Source: Rhodocyclaceae bacterium
GTDB taxonomy: Bacteria; Pseudomonadota; Gammaproteobacteria; Burkholderiales; Rhodocyclaceae
Direction of reading: 5' to 3'
Assembly: GCA_030824115.1 (NCBI GenBank)
Contig: JAVBYI010000004.1
Coordinates: 186,001 to 250,000, forward strand
DNA length: 64,000 nt
Shown: one piece after another, positions 1-8,042 of the stretch
Layout of the letters: every line of letters begins with the position of its first letter
Position numbering within the stretch: the first letter of the stretch is position 1
Position numbers and translations under genes: made by a program
Notes under the pieces: model-generated
Told to the model about the DNA's origin: nothing
The model's database searches: none
The model's input: the letters and a program-made list of their open reading frames with translations, nothing else

Positions 1-2387
1 CATGGCAGCGTGGCGCCGGTGGGGACGCGCAGCGGCAAGGACTTGGCCAGCGAACGGATTGCCCCGCGAATTTCGGCGACGCCCCAGAGGCGCCAGATGA
101 CCACCGCAGCGACAATGAGCAGCGCGCTGACGACGAAACGTGTCGGCAAGGTTTCGGTCAGCACGATAAACCCGAGCAGGCCAAAGCCGATGCCCTGGGC
201 GGCGTTTCGGTTGCGCCAGACGGCATTGATACGCGCGCTATGTTCCCACTCGTCGAGCCGTTCCTGGATGCGCAGTACCAACGGTTCGGCACGCAGGAGG
301 GTACGCATCAGCGGTGTGTCGATGGGCAGCCCATCGGCGCGTGCTTCCTCGGTGAGCGCCAGCAGGGACTGACTGGCCGTCGCCGCCGTGCCGCGCTGAA
401 AGGCGCCGGCCAGCAACCCGAGTTCGCAGCTTTCGCGCAGCATCGCGAGCGCCTGATTGACGCGCGACACCAGCGCAGCGCGGCCGGCTGCTTGTGCATC
501 AAGACGATGCTGCAGATTCTGTTGCGCGGCGGCGGCGGCTTTGCGGGCATGCGGCAGCAGCAGGCGGGCGATGATCCAGCCGGCCGGATCGTCCGGCGCC
601 AGCAGCGTGGCGAACCATGGCGCATGTTCCAGATAGGGTGCCAGCCCGGTTTGCAACTGTGTATGCAGCATCTGCGCATAGGCTTCATCGGCCATGGCGA
701 GTACCAAAGGCGGGTGCAGGCGCACCGGTGGCGGTAGTTGCAAGCCTTGCGGCTGGCCGAACACGAGCGCATCGAAGTCGGTGGTGTTGCCGCGCTGCTG
801 CCAGCGGGCCCGCTCGATTTCGGCTTCGTGCCAGAGGCTGTCAAGACGAGAACGCGCCGTTTCCCAGCGCGCGGCCAGCGCGGCTTCCGCCGGGAACTGG
901 GCGGCCGGCAACTCACGTAATACCTGCGCGGTATAGACCGACACCAGCCATTCTGCGGCCGCGCCATCGCCCCGTTCGGCCAGCGCGGCTTGGGCGAGCA
1001 AGGCGGCCTGTAGCAGGCTGCGGCCACGCCAGACCGGCGGCACGTCGGGTGCAAGGCGACGAATCACGCGCAGCAGGCGCAGGTCGTCCGCGCTATCGCC
1101 CCGGTCGCGCCGGTCAAGTTCGTCCTGCACGAAGCGCAGCAGATCGTCGTCGCGCAGTTCCTGGCCGATCCAGACCGAGAGCTGACCGCGCATCAGATCC
1201 TTGCGGCCGGATTCCCAATGCGTGGCGAGCGCCAGCGCCAGCTCGAGCGGCGTGGTGCAAAGCGTGCCTTCGAGACGATACGGGCGGGCGGCGTGTTGCG
1301 TCGCTGCCGGGCTGTCTTCGACGGGGGCTTCAAGCGATGCATCGCCCGCCCGCCAGCGGCGGATTTCGGCCATGCCCCAGCGTCGCTGCGGGTCGCGCAG
1401 CAGCAGGCCGCGACACAGCTTGCGCCATTCGGCATCGTCGATCTCGCTGCAATCGAGTGTGCTGGTGACAAGACGATGGGTAATCACCGCGTCGGAAAGG
1501 CCTTCGAAGGGATGGTGACCGGTCAGCAGTTCGACGAGGATGAGGCCGAGCGACCACCAGTCGGCGGCATGGTCGAGCACGCCGGCGAGCGTTTCCGGCG
1601 CGCCGTATTTGACGGTGCGCGCGGTACTGGTGAACAGTTGCGTGGCATCGGCCACCGAGGCGATGCCGAAGTCGGTGAGCACCAGATCGAGCGGTTCGGC
1701 GCGGCGCACCAGGATGTTTTCCGGCTTGAGGTCGCGGTGAATGACCTGCAATTCGTGCAGCGCGGCGAGCGCCTCGGCAATCTCGCCGAGGATGTCGCGC
1801 AACTGGTCGCGCCGCAAGGGCATTGCTTGCGTCATCCACTGGCGTAGCGAACCGCCGCTGCAATATTCCATCACCTCGTAGCCGACGCCCTCCGATTCGC
1901 CCCAGGCGATCAGATGCACGACATGGCGGAAGGCGGCCTTCGACACGCGCTCCAGCACCTCGGCCTTGGGCATCAGTCCGGGACGGTAAAGTTTGGCGAT
2001 GACCTTGACGCCGGAGCTGAGTCCTTCGAGCAGCATGATTTCGGCTTCGGCGCCGCCAGCGGGTAGCACTTCGGCGATGCGAAACTTGCTGGCCAGCGTG
2101 GCGGGGAGGCGGTAAAAAGTCGGCGCTCGGGAGACGGCATCCGTTATAGGCCGACCGCAGTAAAGACACTGCTTGCTGCCCGGCGGATTGGGCATCGCGC
2201 AATCGGCATGCGGGCAAACCAGTTCTGCGGCAACCGCAGCCGGTGCGGCGACGGGAGCGGGCGGCGGTGCCGCGTCCTTGAGCGTCAGATCAACGCCCTG
2301 CAGCAGCGTGCCGCAGTGGCCGCACTGCACTTCCTCGGGCGGTGCCTCCGTCATGCAGACGGGGCAGCGGCGAATGTAATCCTTCAT
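1..2387 (-). CDS. Zinc-ribbon membrane Ser/Thr protein kinase (partial, C-terminus off window)
   Basis: The reading frame is open from ATG at 2387 to the left edge (at least 795 codons). Two zinc ribbons come first (CPVCM...CGHCG and CPHADC...CLYCG, residues 8-80). A Hanks-type kinase domain follows: catalytic Lys132 in VIAKLYRPG, HRDLKPEN with Asp219, TDFG with Asp239, and an APE motif. A long helical region then leads to two predicted membrane helices at about residues 732-775, so the kinase is probably membrane-anchored by its C-terminus. The start overlaps the radical SAM stop as ATGA, indicating translational coupling. A repeat copy (AVSRAPTF) sits between the ribbons and the kinase domain. 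The substrate is unknown; the neighbouring AAA+ protein is a reasonable partner, by inference only. Confidence 0.85.
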   Translation of the reverse strand, partial: MKDYIRRCPVCMTEAPPEEVQCGHCGTLLQGVDLTLKDAAPPPAPVAAPAAVAAELVCPHADCAMPNPPGSKQCLYCGRPITDAVSRAPTFYRLPATLASKFRIAEVLPAGGAEAEIMLLEGLSSGVKVIAKLYRPGLMPKAEVLERVSKAAFRHVVHLIAWGESEGVGYEVMEYCSGGSLRQWMTQAMPLRRDQLRDILGEIAEALAALHELQVIHRDLKPENILVRRAEPLDLVLTDFGIASVADATQLFTSTARTVKYGAPETLAGVLDHAADWWSLGLILVELLTGHHPFEGLSDAVITHRLVTSTLDCSEIDDAEWRKLCRGLLLRDPQRRWGMAEIRRWRAGDASLEAPVEDSPAATQHAARPYRLEGTLCTTPLELALALATHWESGRKDLMRGQLSVWIGQELRDDDLLRFVQDELDRRDRGDSADDLRLLRVIRRLAPDVPPVWRGRSLLQAALLAQAALAERGDGAAAEWLVSVYTAQVLRELPAAQFPAEAALAARWETARSRLDSLWHEAEIERARWQQRGNTTDFDALVFGQPQGLQLPPPVRLHPPLVLAMADEAYAQMLHTQLQTGLAPYLEHAPWFATLLAPDDPAGWIIARLLLPHARKAAAAAQQNLQHRLDAQAAGRAALVSRVNQALAMLRESCELGLLAGAFQRGTAATASQSLLALTEEARADGLPIDTPLMRTLLRAEPLVLRIQERLDEWEHSARINAVWRNRNAAQGIGFGLLGFIVLTETLPTRFVVSALLIVAAVVIWRLWGVAEIRGAIRSLAKSLPLRVPTGATLP
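2114..2142 (-). repeat. Dispersed coding repeat, copy 1
   Basis: Reads AVSRAPTF on the coding strand of the kinase gene, just before its catalytic domain. About 3 mismatches to the 24-nt core, all in the variable centre. Confidence 0.65.
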
Positions 2388-3037
2388 CGCCACGACACCT
2401 CATTGAGGGAAAGCCCGCGCTGCTGGCACAAGGTTTCGAGCGCTGCCATGTCGCCGCGATGCGGAATGCCGATGAACCACAGCTTGCCGTTTTCGAGCGA
2501 GACCTGCATGCGTTTCTCGTCTGGCGCCTGCGGCGCTGCACTGAAATCGGCATAGCGCGCGGTGCCGCGCGCCGACAGCGGCACCAGCGTCTGATTGTCC
2601 GAGCCGCGCCAGAGATGGCCGAGCGGCCGGCCGTCGGCATAAGGCTCGGGGATCACCGCATCGAGCCGTGCGAGCAGCTTCGCGTGCTGCTTCTCAAGAG
2701 TTTTCAACGGATGGCCGCTATAGCAGAGGAGATCGAAATCGAGGCCGGCCGTTTTGCGCCAGGCAATCAGCCCGTCGAGCAACTCGCCCAGCGCCTTCGG
2801 CTGGTCGAAGGGTTCGCCGCCGCTGATGGTGATGCCATCGAGTCCATCCGCTGCAACTTTTCGGCACCAGTCGAGCAGCGCCTTCACCGGCATCGCCCGC
2901 GCCGGATCGGCCGCCCAGGTGTCCTGCGACACGCACCCCTGGCAGCGGATCGTGCAGCCCTGCACCCACAGCCCGATGCGCCGGCCGGGGCCAAGCACGG
3001 TCACGGGGAAGTGGGCCTTGTTGAGGAGGATGTTCAT
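2384..3037 (-). CDS. NrdG-like radical SAM activating enzyme
   Basis: This 217-residue protein has the short radical SAM fold of anaerobic ribonucleotide reductase activases. The N-terminus carries LGPGRRIGLWVQGC and the cluster-binding cysteines in CTIRCQGC (about residues 28-35), followed by ISGGEP, the SAM-binding glycine motif. The family generates a 5'-deoxyadenosyl radical from SAM with a [4Fe-4S] cluster, usually to put a glycyl radical on a partner. No nrdD-like or other glycyl-radical gene is visible. The gene is instead coupled (ATGA) to the membrane kinase gene downstream, so a role inside the kinase/ATPase cluster is more likely than nucleotide reduction. The fold assignment is firm and the function is not. 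Confidence 0.82.
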   Translation of the reverse strand: MNILLNKAHFPVTVLGPGRRIGLWVQGCTIRCQGCVSQDTWAADPARAMPVKALLDWCRKVAADGLDGITISGGEPFDQPKALGELLDGLIAWRKTAGLDFDLLCYSGHPLKTLEKQHAKLLARLDAVIPEPYADGRPLGHLWRGSDNQTLVPLSARGTARYADFSAAPQAPDEKRMQVSLENGKLWFIGIPHRGDMAALETLCQQRGLSLNEVSWR

Positions 3038-3157
3038 GCAGGGAGTGAGTGTACGCCGATCTGCCAGCGCCTACTTCTGGATGCTGGTACAAAATTTGAC
3101 TGTTTAGGTCGGGTAATCTAAGGTGAACATATACGAGTCTGCAAGAGGAGCGCCATC

Positions 3158-3349
3158 ATGAAGACCCTGAACGAACTCTGTCAATCCGTGTTGGCGCAGG
3201 ATGCCGGTAAGGGTCCGCTGCATGAGGCATGTACCTTGCCGCGCTCACCAACGGACATGCGCCCCTTGCCCGAACCGCAGGCGGCGGCGTCATTTGATTC
3301 CTCGTGGGAAGTGATGCAGGGGGCGAACGAGGGTGCGAAGCCGCGCTGA
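3158..3349 (+). CDS. Small orphan protein, 63 aa
   Basis: ATG at 3158 follows a good ribosome-binding site (GAGGAG at 3145-3150). The product is soluble, rich in Pro, Ala and Ser, with a C-terminal stretch FDSSWEVMQGANEG and no signal peptide or membrane segment. It is transcribed opposite to all its neighbours and lies between the radical SAM gene and a 41-bp palindrome. I do not recognise the family. The ribosome-binding site and the plain amino-acid composition favour a real gene, but no homology supports it here. Confidence 0.45.
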   Translation: MKTLNELCQSVLAQDAGKGPLHEACTLPRSPTDMRPLPEPQAAASFDSSWEVMQGANEGAKPR

Positions 3350-3370
3350 ATTTTGGCGGTCTGTCGGCGG

Positions 3371-3411
3371 GAAATTTCAGTCGGTGACAAATTGTCACCG
3401 ACTGAAATTTC
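3371..3411. repeat. 41-bp perfect palindrome (20-bp arms, 1-nt centre)
   Basis: Arms 3371-3390 and 3392-3411 are exact reverse complements around A3391. The left arm begins GAAATTTCAG and the inner part is TCGGTGACAA. No T-run follows on either strand, so an ordinary terminator is unlikely. It lies 24 bp from repeat copy 2, beside the nuclease gene. Confidence 0.9.
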
Positions 3412-3434
3412 TCTCCTTACATCGGTGAGTGTCA

Positions 3435-3463
3435 GTGCCGTCCCGCCAGCGCCGACTTTTTCG
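3435..3463 (+). repeat. Dispersed coding repeat, copy 2 (intergenic)
   Basis: An exact consensus copy with flanking TTTTTC, between the palindrome and the 3' end of the nuclease gene. It is inverted relative to copy 3 on the other side of that gene. It is followed by a motif reading GGGGTCGGGGTCG on the minus strand. Confidence 0.85.
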
Positions 3464-3499
3464 ACCCCGACCCCTTTAATGTCCGACTTGAGAGTCTGC

Positions 3500-4045
3500 C
3501 TATTCAAGCCCCAAGAGATACCAAGCATTTCGATACTTCTCAAGCCAACCTGCGGTATGGTCTTTCATGAATTGTTCCTGATTCAGGTCGAGACGCATCC
3601 GATCATTGTGCTTGTATTCTGGCAGTAACCGGCGCATATCAGAGTGGTTGTGCTGCTTACCATTTACACCGGGTGTTTCTTCCCAAATCTGGTGGCTGAT
3701 CCTGCAGGCATCAGCTACGACCTTTGATGGCATGACATAAAAAGCAGGGGGGGTGTCTGACGATTGCCCTACATCCACCAGCACATAAAACATACGCTCA
3801 GAAAACAGCATTTCATGCTTTGCTTTCATGTGCCAGCCTTTGTCTCCGCCTTTGTAGTCACGCCGGGTCTTGACCTGAATAGCAAGCAGCCTATTACCTT
3901 CCAGATCAGTTGTGACGATGTCCATGTTTGGCGCGCCCTCTGGTGCCTTCGCGGCAATAACGCCACGTCGAAGTAATTCCGCCATTACGTAATGCTCACC
4001 AGCAGCGCCAAGTATGGTGCTGCTGGTTCTTTTGATTTCACTCAT
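3500..4045 (-). CDS. PD-(D/E)XK-type nuclease-like protein
   Basis: This 181-residue protein begins with a GEHYVMAELLRRG helix, then has NMDIVTTD and, about 15 residues later, IQVKTR. This is the Glu/Asp...QxK layout of small restriction-endonuclease-fold proteins. The start has a GAGGAAAG ribosome-binding site. The gene is visibly less GC-rich than the flanking ATPase and radical SAM genes, lies between them on the same strand, and is bracketed by inverted repeat copies at 3435-3463 and 4092-4117. It looks like a later insertion. It could be a nuclease, an inactive relative or an antitoxin-like partner. Fold call moderate, function unknown. Confidence 0.6.
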   Translation of the reverse strand: MSEIKRTSSTILGAAGEHYVMAELLRRGVIAAKAPEGAPNMDIVTTDLEGNRLLAIQVKTRRDYKGGDKGWHMKAKHEMLFSERMFYVLVDVGQSSDTPPAFYVMPSKVVADACRISHQIWEETPGVNGKQHNHSDMRRLLPEYKHNDRMRLDLNQEQFMKDHTAGWLEKYRNAWYLLGLE

Positions 4046-4091
4046 TTGCTCTTTCCTCTTTCACGTAAGCGACTATTGCTGGCCCCCAGTA

Positions 4092-4117
4092 GAAAGTCGG
4101 CGCTGGCAAGACGGCAC
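4092..4117 (-). repeat. Dispersed coding repeat, copy 3
   Basis: Begins at the TAG stop codon of the AAA+ gene (4117-4119), so the stop abuts the repeat. It is inverted relative to copy 2 across the nuclease gene, with two central mismatches to consensus. Confidence 0.8.
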
Positions 4118-5955
4118 TATTGCAGCGTGACGCTGAATACCTTGTCCTGCTCCTCAATGCTCGTTACCGTCACCTGCGCACGTCCCTCGAGATCAATCGC
4201 GAACAGCGCCCGCGCCAGCGGGTTGATGAACACCGATTCCAGCGTGTTGCCGATGCCACGGCCGCCGTTGGAGAGGTCGCGGGTGCAGAGGTCGAGCAGT
4301 TGCGCGCGGATAGGATCGGGGAGGATGAGTTCGAGTTTGTGTTCTTCGGCGAGGCGGCGCACGACATTTTTCAGCATGCCGTTCAAGATCAACGCGGCGA
4401 CTTCGGGGCGGATGAAGTTGAAGACGACGATGTTGTCGCCGATGCGGTTGAGGATTTCGGGGCGACCGAGGCGGTATTTGAAGTGGTCGGCGATGGCTTC
4501 GCGCACGCGCAGCTCAACGGTTTCGTAGGGATCGTCGGGCTTGACGTTCTGCACGCGGTTGCCGTGGCCGTCGTCGATGTAGATGCCGAGGTTGGAGGTG
4601 AAGATCAGCACGGCTTCGGAGAAGTAGGCGGTGTCGCCACGGCCATCGGTGAGGCGGCCGTCTTCGAGGATTTGCAGAAACTTGTCAAGGATGCGCGGGT
4701 GGGCCTTTTCGATCTCGTCGAAGAGGATCACCGCGAAGGGGCGTTCCTTCACCGCGTCGGTGAGTTCGCCGCCGGCGTCGTAGCCGATGTAGCCGGGGGG
4801 CGCGCCGAGCAGCCGTGCGCCGGTGTGTTCTTCGGCGAACTCGCTCATGTCGAAGCGGATGTAGGCGCGCTCGTCGCCGAACATCAGTTGGGTGAGCGTC
4901 TTGGCCAGTTCGGTCTTGCCGACGCCGGTGGGACCGGCGAAAAAGAGTACGCCACGCGGGCGCCCGCCGCCGGATCTGGCTTGCGCGCCGGTAAGACCCA
5001 TGACCGAGCGCATGAGGATATCGACGGTTTTGGTGGCGGCCTGGTGCTGGCCTTTGACGCGATCTTCGAGCGTGGCACGGGCGGTGCGAATCTTGTCCTT
5101 GAGGTAGTCCTTGCGCCAGGGGTTGTCGGTGGCGCCGACCTTGTAGCTACGCACAGCGTCCTCGACGCCGCCCACGGTGATGCCCTGGCGCATGGCGAGT
5201 TGGGCGATGTCGGCGAGGGCCGTGAGCGTCAGGCCATCCGTGCCGTCGGCGTAGCGGCGCACAGCTTCGGCTTGTTGTGTCGCGTCGGCTTCCTTCGCGC
5301 CGGGGAAGAGGCGGATGAGCTGTTTGGCGGCGGCTTCGCGCGTTTCGTAGTCGGGCTTGCCGACGATCAGTGAGCTGATGCGTTCCGAATCGAGCGCGAA
5401 CCACGAGGGCAGGTCTTGCGGGCGATTCACCAGCCACAGGATTGGATTGAACAGAGGTTGTGCCGTCGATCCATTCGGGATGATCGGGCTGGCGGCGAGC
5501 GAGAGCTTTTCGGCAGCGACAAAGAAGCGATGCTCACCGGCATCAAGATGGTCGGGCGCACGGGCGAGGCGCGAGGCAAAGTCGAGGATCAGCGCGGCAT
5601 GGGCGTCGCGGCTGGCGGTCAGCTTGCGCATCAGGGTCACGAGGGACTCCAGCCCCATCGGCATGACGCCATCCTGCAGTTTCAGCTCATGAACCTTCGT
5701 CGCCTGTTCCACCACGGCTGGCTCGTTGGGATAAACGCGGATACCGTCGGCCGGGTCGTAGATCAACAGGTAGCGAAAATCCTGCGCCTTGAGTTTCTCC
5801 CACAGGCCGCGCAGCAGCGGCACGGGGACCAGCGTTTGTCCAACCGGGGAAAGCACGGTATCGCGGATGTTGCCGGAGGCGATGAACTGCGAGCGGATCG
5901 GCAGCAGGCGTTCAAAGTCGCGCAGCCAGCGCGGGGTCAGGTCCGTATTGATCAT
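4117..5955 (-). CDS. ClpB/ClpA-like AAA+ ATPase with degenerate N-terminal ATPase half
   Basis: The 612-residue protein has two halves. Residues 1-250 resemble an ATPase core without a visible Walker A. From about residue 290 there is a full Clp/Hsp100 D2-type module: Walker A GPTGVGKTE with Lys347, Walker B ILFDEIEKAH with Asp413/Glu414, the pore-loop GAPPGYIGYD, sensor 1 TSNLG and a sensor 2 GGRGIGN. Hsp100 proteins thread substrates through a hexameric pore. No ClpP-binding loop or protease gene is seen, so remodelling is more likely than degradation. The start overlaps the coiled-coil gene stop as ATGA. Co-occurrence with a membrane kinase suggests phosphorylation-controlled remodelling (inference). 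Confidence 0.8.
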   Translation of the reverse strand: MINTDLTPRWLRDFERLLPIRSQFIASGNIRDTVLSPVGQTLVPVPLLRGLWEKLKAQDFRYLLIYDPADGIRVYPNEPAVVEQATKVHELKLQDGVMPMGLESLVTLMRKLTASRDAHAALILDFASRLARAPDHLDAGEHRFFVAAEKLSLAASPIIPNGSTAQPLFNPILWLVNRPQDLPSWFALDSERISSLIVGKPDYETREAAAKQLIRLFPGAKEADATQQAEAVRRYADGTDGLTLTALADIAQLAMRQGITVGGVEDAVRSYKVGATDNPWRKDYLKDKIRTARATLEDRVKGQHQAATKTVDILMRSVMGLTGAQARSGGGRPRGVLFFAGPTGVGKTELAKTLTQLMFGDERAYIRFDMSEFAEEHTGARLLGAPPGYIGYDAGGELTDAVKERPFAVILFDEIEKAHPRILDKFLQILEDGRLTDGRGDTAYFSEAVLIFTSNLGIYIDDGHGNRVQNVKPDDPYETVELRVREAIADHFKYRLGRPEILNRIGDNIVVFNFIRPEVAALILNGMLKNVVRRLAEEHKLELILPDPIRAQLLDLCTRDLSNGGRGIGNTLESVFINPLARALFAIDLEGRAQVTVTSIEEQDKVFSVTLQ

Positions 5956-6959
5956 TCGATGCTCCGGGCTTTCAGCGGTTCGTGGCGGCGTTCTTCGGTT
6001 TGTCGTTGCGGCAGACTGGCGGCATCGACGACCTGTACCGGCGCTTCGCCGGCCTGCAAGAGGCGCGTGACGGTGATCGGAATGCCGCGCGCTTTCAAGG
6101 TCTCAAAGAGTTTCGGAAACGCGCTGCACCAGCGATCTTCGGCGAGCATGTCTTCATGCCGGCGGTCTTCGCCGGCGGTGCCGCTGCGCACGACATTGAA
6201 GTTCATCGCACCGCGCTTGGGGTCGATGCGCAGGCGGATGAAATAGTCGCCCCATTCCGGGCGCTGGAAATGCGCGATGCCGCCTTCGATAAACAGGGTC
6301 GCCTCAATATCCTCGACGGCGTAGCCAAGGTCCTTGAGCGATTGTTCGAGCACGATGGCGGCGGCTTCCTGCAGCTTCCTTTGTTCTGCCGCACTGGCCA
6401 GTGCTTCATTGTGGCGCTGTACCTGTAGGCGCAGTTCGGAGGTCAGCGCTTCGGCGCGCTCGTCCGAGGGGGTGGCCACCACCTGCTGGGCGAGCGTGAG
6501 CAGCGACTCCGGGATCGGCAGGGCGACATCCAGTGTCAGGCGGTCGAGCACATGGGCGACCAGGGCCTGGCGCTGGCTGACGCGATTCTGCGCGGCGGCG
6601 GCGGTGGCTTGCGCCAGAAAGGCAGTGAGTTCAGCCTGTAGCGAAACACCGTTGGCGAGTAGCTCGGTCATGCGGGCATCGAGATTGGCGGCGCCAGCCG
6701 GATCGACCACGTTAACCAGTTGCGTCAGGCGTGCCAGTTGATCTTTGGCAGCGGCATCGCGTTGCTGTTGCACCGCGCCGGCCTGTTGGGCGGCGCGCAT
6801 CTGCTGGCGTTCGGCATGGCGTTGCTGGCGCCGTTCTTCCGCTGCGCGCTCGGCCTCGTTCATGCCGGCGGCGATTTCGGCTGCGCCCTGAATGATCGAT
6901 TGGGCGGAAATCAAAACGGCGGCTTCGATGCCGAAGCCTGCGGCCATCGGGCCGCTCAT
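5952..6959 (-). CDS. Coiled-coil protein of unknown function, first gene of the kinase/ATPase cluster
   Basis: A 335-residue protein with a hydrophobic N-terminal helix (about residues 9-32). A long Ala/Glu/Gln/Arg-rich coiled coil follows (to about residue 210), then a compact C-terminal domain containing GGIAHFQRPEWGDYFIRLRI. I do not recognise the family. It overlaps the AAA+ start by ATGA, so the two are probably made in fixed ratio. It could be an adaptor or membrane tether for the ATPase. A five-codon ORF (6958-6973) with a better ribosome-binding site overlaps its start codon. Gene reality is well supported by codon use and the overlap; function is unknown. Confidence 0.65.
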   Translation of the reverse strand: MSGPMAAGFGIEAAVLISAQSIIQGAAEIAAGMNEAERAAEERRQQRHAERQQMRAAQQAGAVQQQRDAAAKDQLARLTQLVNVVDPAGAANLDARMTELLANGVSLQAELTAFLAQATAAAAQNRVSQRQALVAHVLDRLTLDVALPIPESLLTLAQQVVATPSDERAEALTSELRLQVQRHNEALASAAEQRKLQEAAAIVLEQSLKDLGYAVEDIEATLFIEGGIAHFQRPEWGDYFIRLRIDPKRGAMNFNVVRSGTAGEDRRHEDMLAEDRWCSAFPKLFETLKARGIPITVTRLLQAGEAPVQVVDAASLPQRQTEERRHEPLKARSIE

Positions 6960-7028
6960 GTTGCACCACTCATCGCTTGCCTCCCCAGGGTCGTGGTGGC
7001 ATTGATTCTAGCCGTTACAATGAACGCC

Positions 7029-7937
7029 ATGACCCTCACCGAACTGCGCTACATCGTTGCCCTTGCGCGCGAAAAACATTTTGGCCGTGCGGCCGAAAAG
7101 TGCTTCGTTTCGCAGCCGACTTTGTCGGTGGCGGTGAAGAAGCTCGAGGAGGAACTGGGCGTCATTCTCTTCGAGCGCGGCCAGAGCGAAGTGAGCGTGA
7201 CGCCGGCGGGTGAGCCGATTGTGCTGCAGGCCGAACGTGTGCTCTCCGAAGCGGCGCGCGTCAAGGAGCTGGCCGAAACCGCCGGCGATCCGCTGGCCGG
7301 GCCGCTACGCCTCGGTGCAATTTTCACCATCGGCCCTTATCTGCTGCCGAAACTGGTGCCGTTGATCAAGTCGCGTGCGCCGAAGATGCCGCTGATGATC
7401 CAGGAAAATTTCACCAGCAAGCTATTGGATGCGCTGAAGAGCGGCGAACTCGATGTGGCGGTGCTGGCTCTGCCGATTCAGGAGCCGGGGCTGGTGGCGC
7501 AGGCGGTGTATGACGAAGCCTTCCGTGTACTGGTGCCCGCGAATCACCCATGGTCGACGCATGCGGCGGCCGAGGTGGATGCCCTGCTTAGTGAGCCTTT
7601 ATTGATGCTTGGGCGCGGCAACTGTTTCCGTGATCAGGTGCTGGATCTGTGCACACGGGCCGGGGCGGGCGGCCCACAGGTACTTGAAGGCTCGTCGCTC
7701 GAAACGATTCGCCTGATGGTCGCTTCTGGCGTGGGGATTACCGTGATGCCGGCTACTGCGGTGGACACACTGCCGAAGGATGATCCGCTCCTGCGCGCCC
7801 TGCCGTTTGCCGGTGTGACACCGACGCGCCGTGTCGGGCTGGTGTGGCGCGCCAGCTTCCCGCGCCATCAGGCTATCGACCTGTTGCGGCAGGTTTTGCT
7901 TGATTGTCAGTTGCCCGGCACCAGTCTGGCCAAATAG
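7029..7937 (+). CDS. oxyR: Hydrogen-peroxide sensor and transcription factor OxyR
   Basis: A 302-residue LysR-type regulator: N-terminal winged helix (LTELRYIVALAREKHFGRAA, SQPTLS) and a C-terminal sensor domain. The peroxide-sensing cysteines fall exactly on the E. coli numbers: Cys199 in GRGNCFRDQ and Cys208 in VLDLC, counted from the ATG at 7029. An in-frame ATG three codons upstream (7020) is possible but would shift the numbering. The next gene is dps, a standard OxyR target, read the same way. A TACAAT box ends 7 nt before the chosen ATG, so the transcript may have almost no leader. Confidence 0.95.
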   Translation: MTLTELRYIVALAREKHFGRAAEKCFVSQPTLSVAVKKLEEELGVILFERGQSEVSVTPAGEPIVLQAERVLSEAARVKELAETAGDPLAGPLRLGAIFTIGPYLLPKLVPLIKSRAPKMPLMIQENFTSKLLDALKSGELDVAVLALPIQEPGLVAQAVYDEAFRVLVPANHPWSTHAAAEVDALLSEPLLMLGRGNCFRDQVLDLCTRAGAGGPQVLEGSSLETIRLMVASGVGITVMPATAVDTLPKDDPLLRALPFAGVTPTRRVGLVWRASFPRHQAIDLLRQVLLDCQLPGTSLAK

Positions 7938-8042
7938 CGGTTGGCTATAAGGAAGATTGAAACAATTCGCTGGCGATAATGAGGGCGGCGTTGCACAATT
8001 CCCTCATCGTAGTACGGAAATCAAACTGAACAGGAGACCATG
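7938..8042 (+). promoter_or_regulatory. oxyR-dps intergenic region, candidate OxyR-controlled dps promoter
   Basis: This 105-nt gap is more AT-rich than its flanks. It holds CTATAAGG at its left side and GATAAT at 7974-7979, a possible -10 without a good -35, as expected for an activator-dependent promoter. A complete four-part ATAG/CTAT OxyR operator was not found, so the assignment rests mainly on context. Confidence 0.35.

Noticed and set aside
3095-3116. Possible promoter TTGACT...TAATCT before the small 63-aa gene
   Set aside because: Spacing between the hexamers is 12 nt, too short for sigma-70; no better pair found.
4120-5373. Long open frame antisense to the AAA+ ATPase gene
   Set aside because: It mirrors high-GC codon bias of the real gene; product is low-complexity and without motifs, whereas the minus strand has full Walker and sensor motifs.
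7099-7134. GCCGACTTTGTCGGTGGCGG in oxyR resembling the repeat
   Set aside because: It encodes the universally conserved LysR helix SQPTLSVAVKKLE, so the similarity is coincidental.
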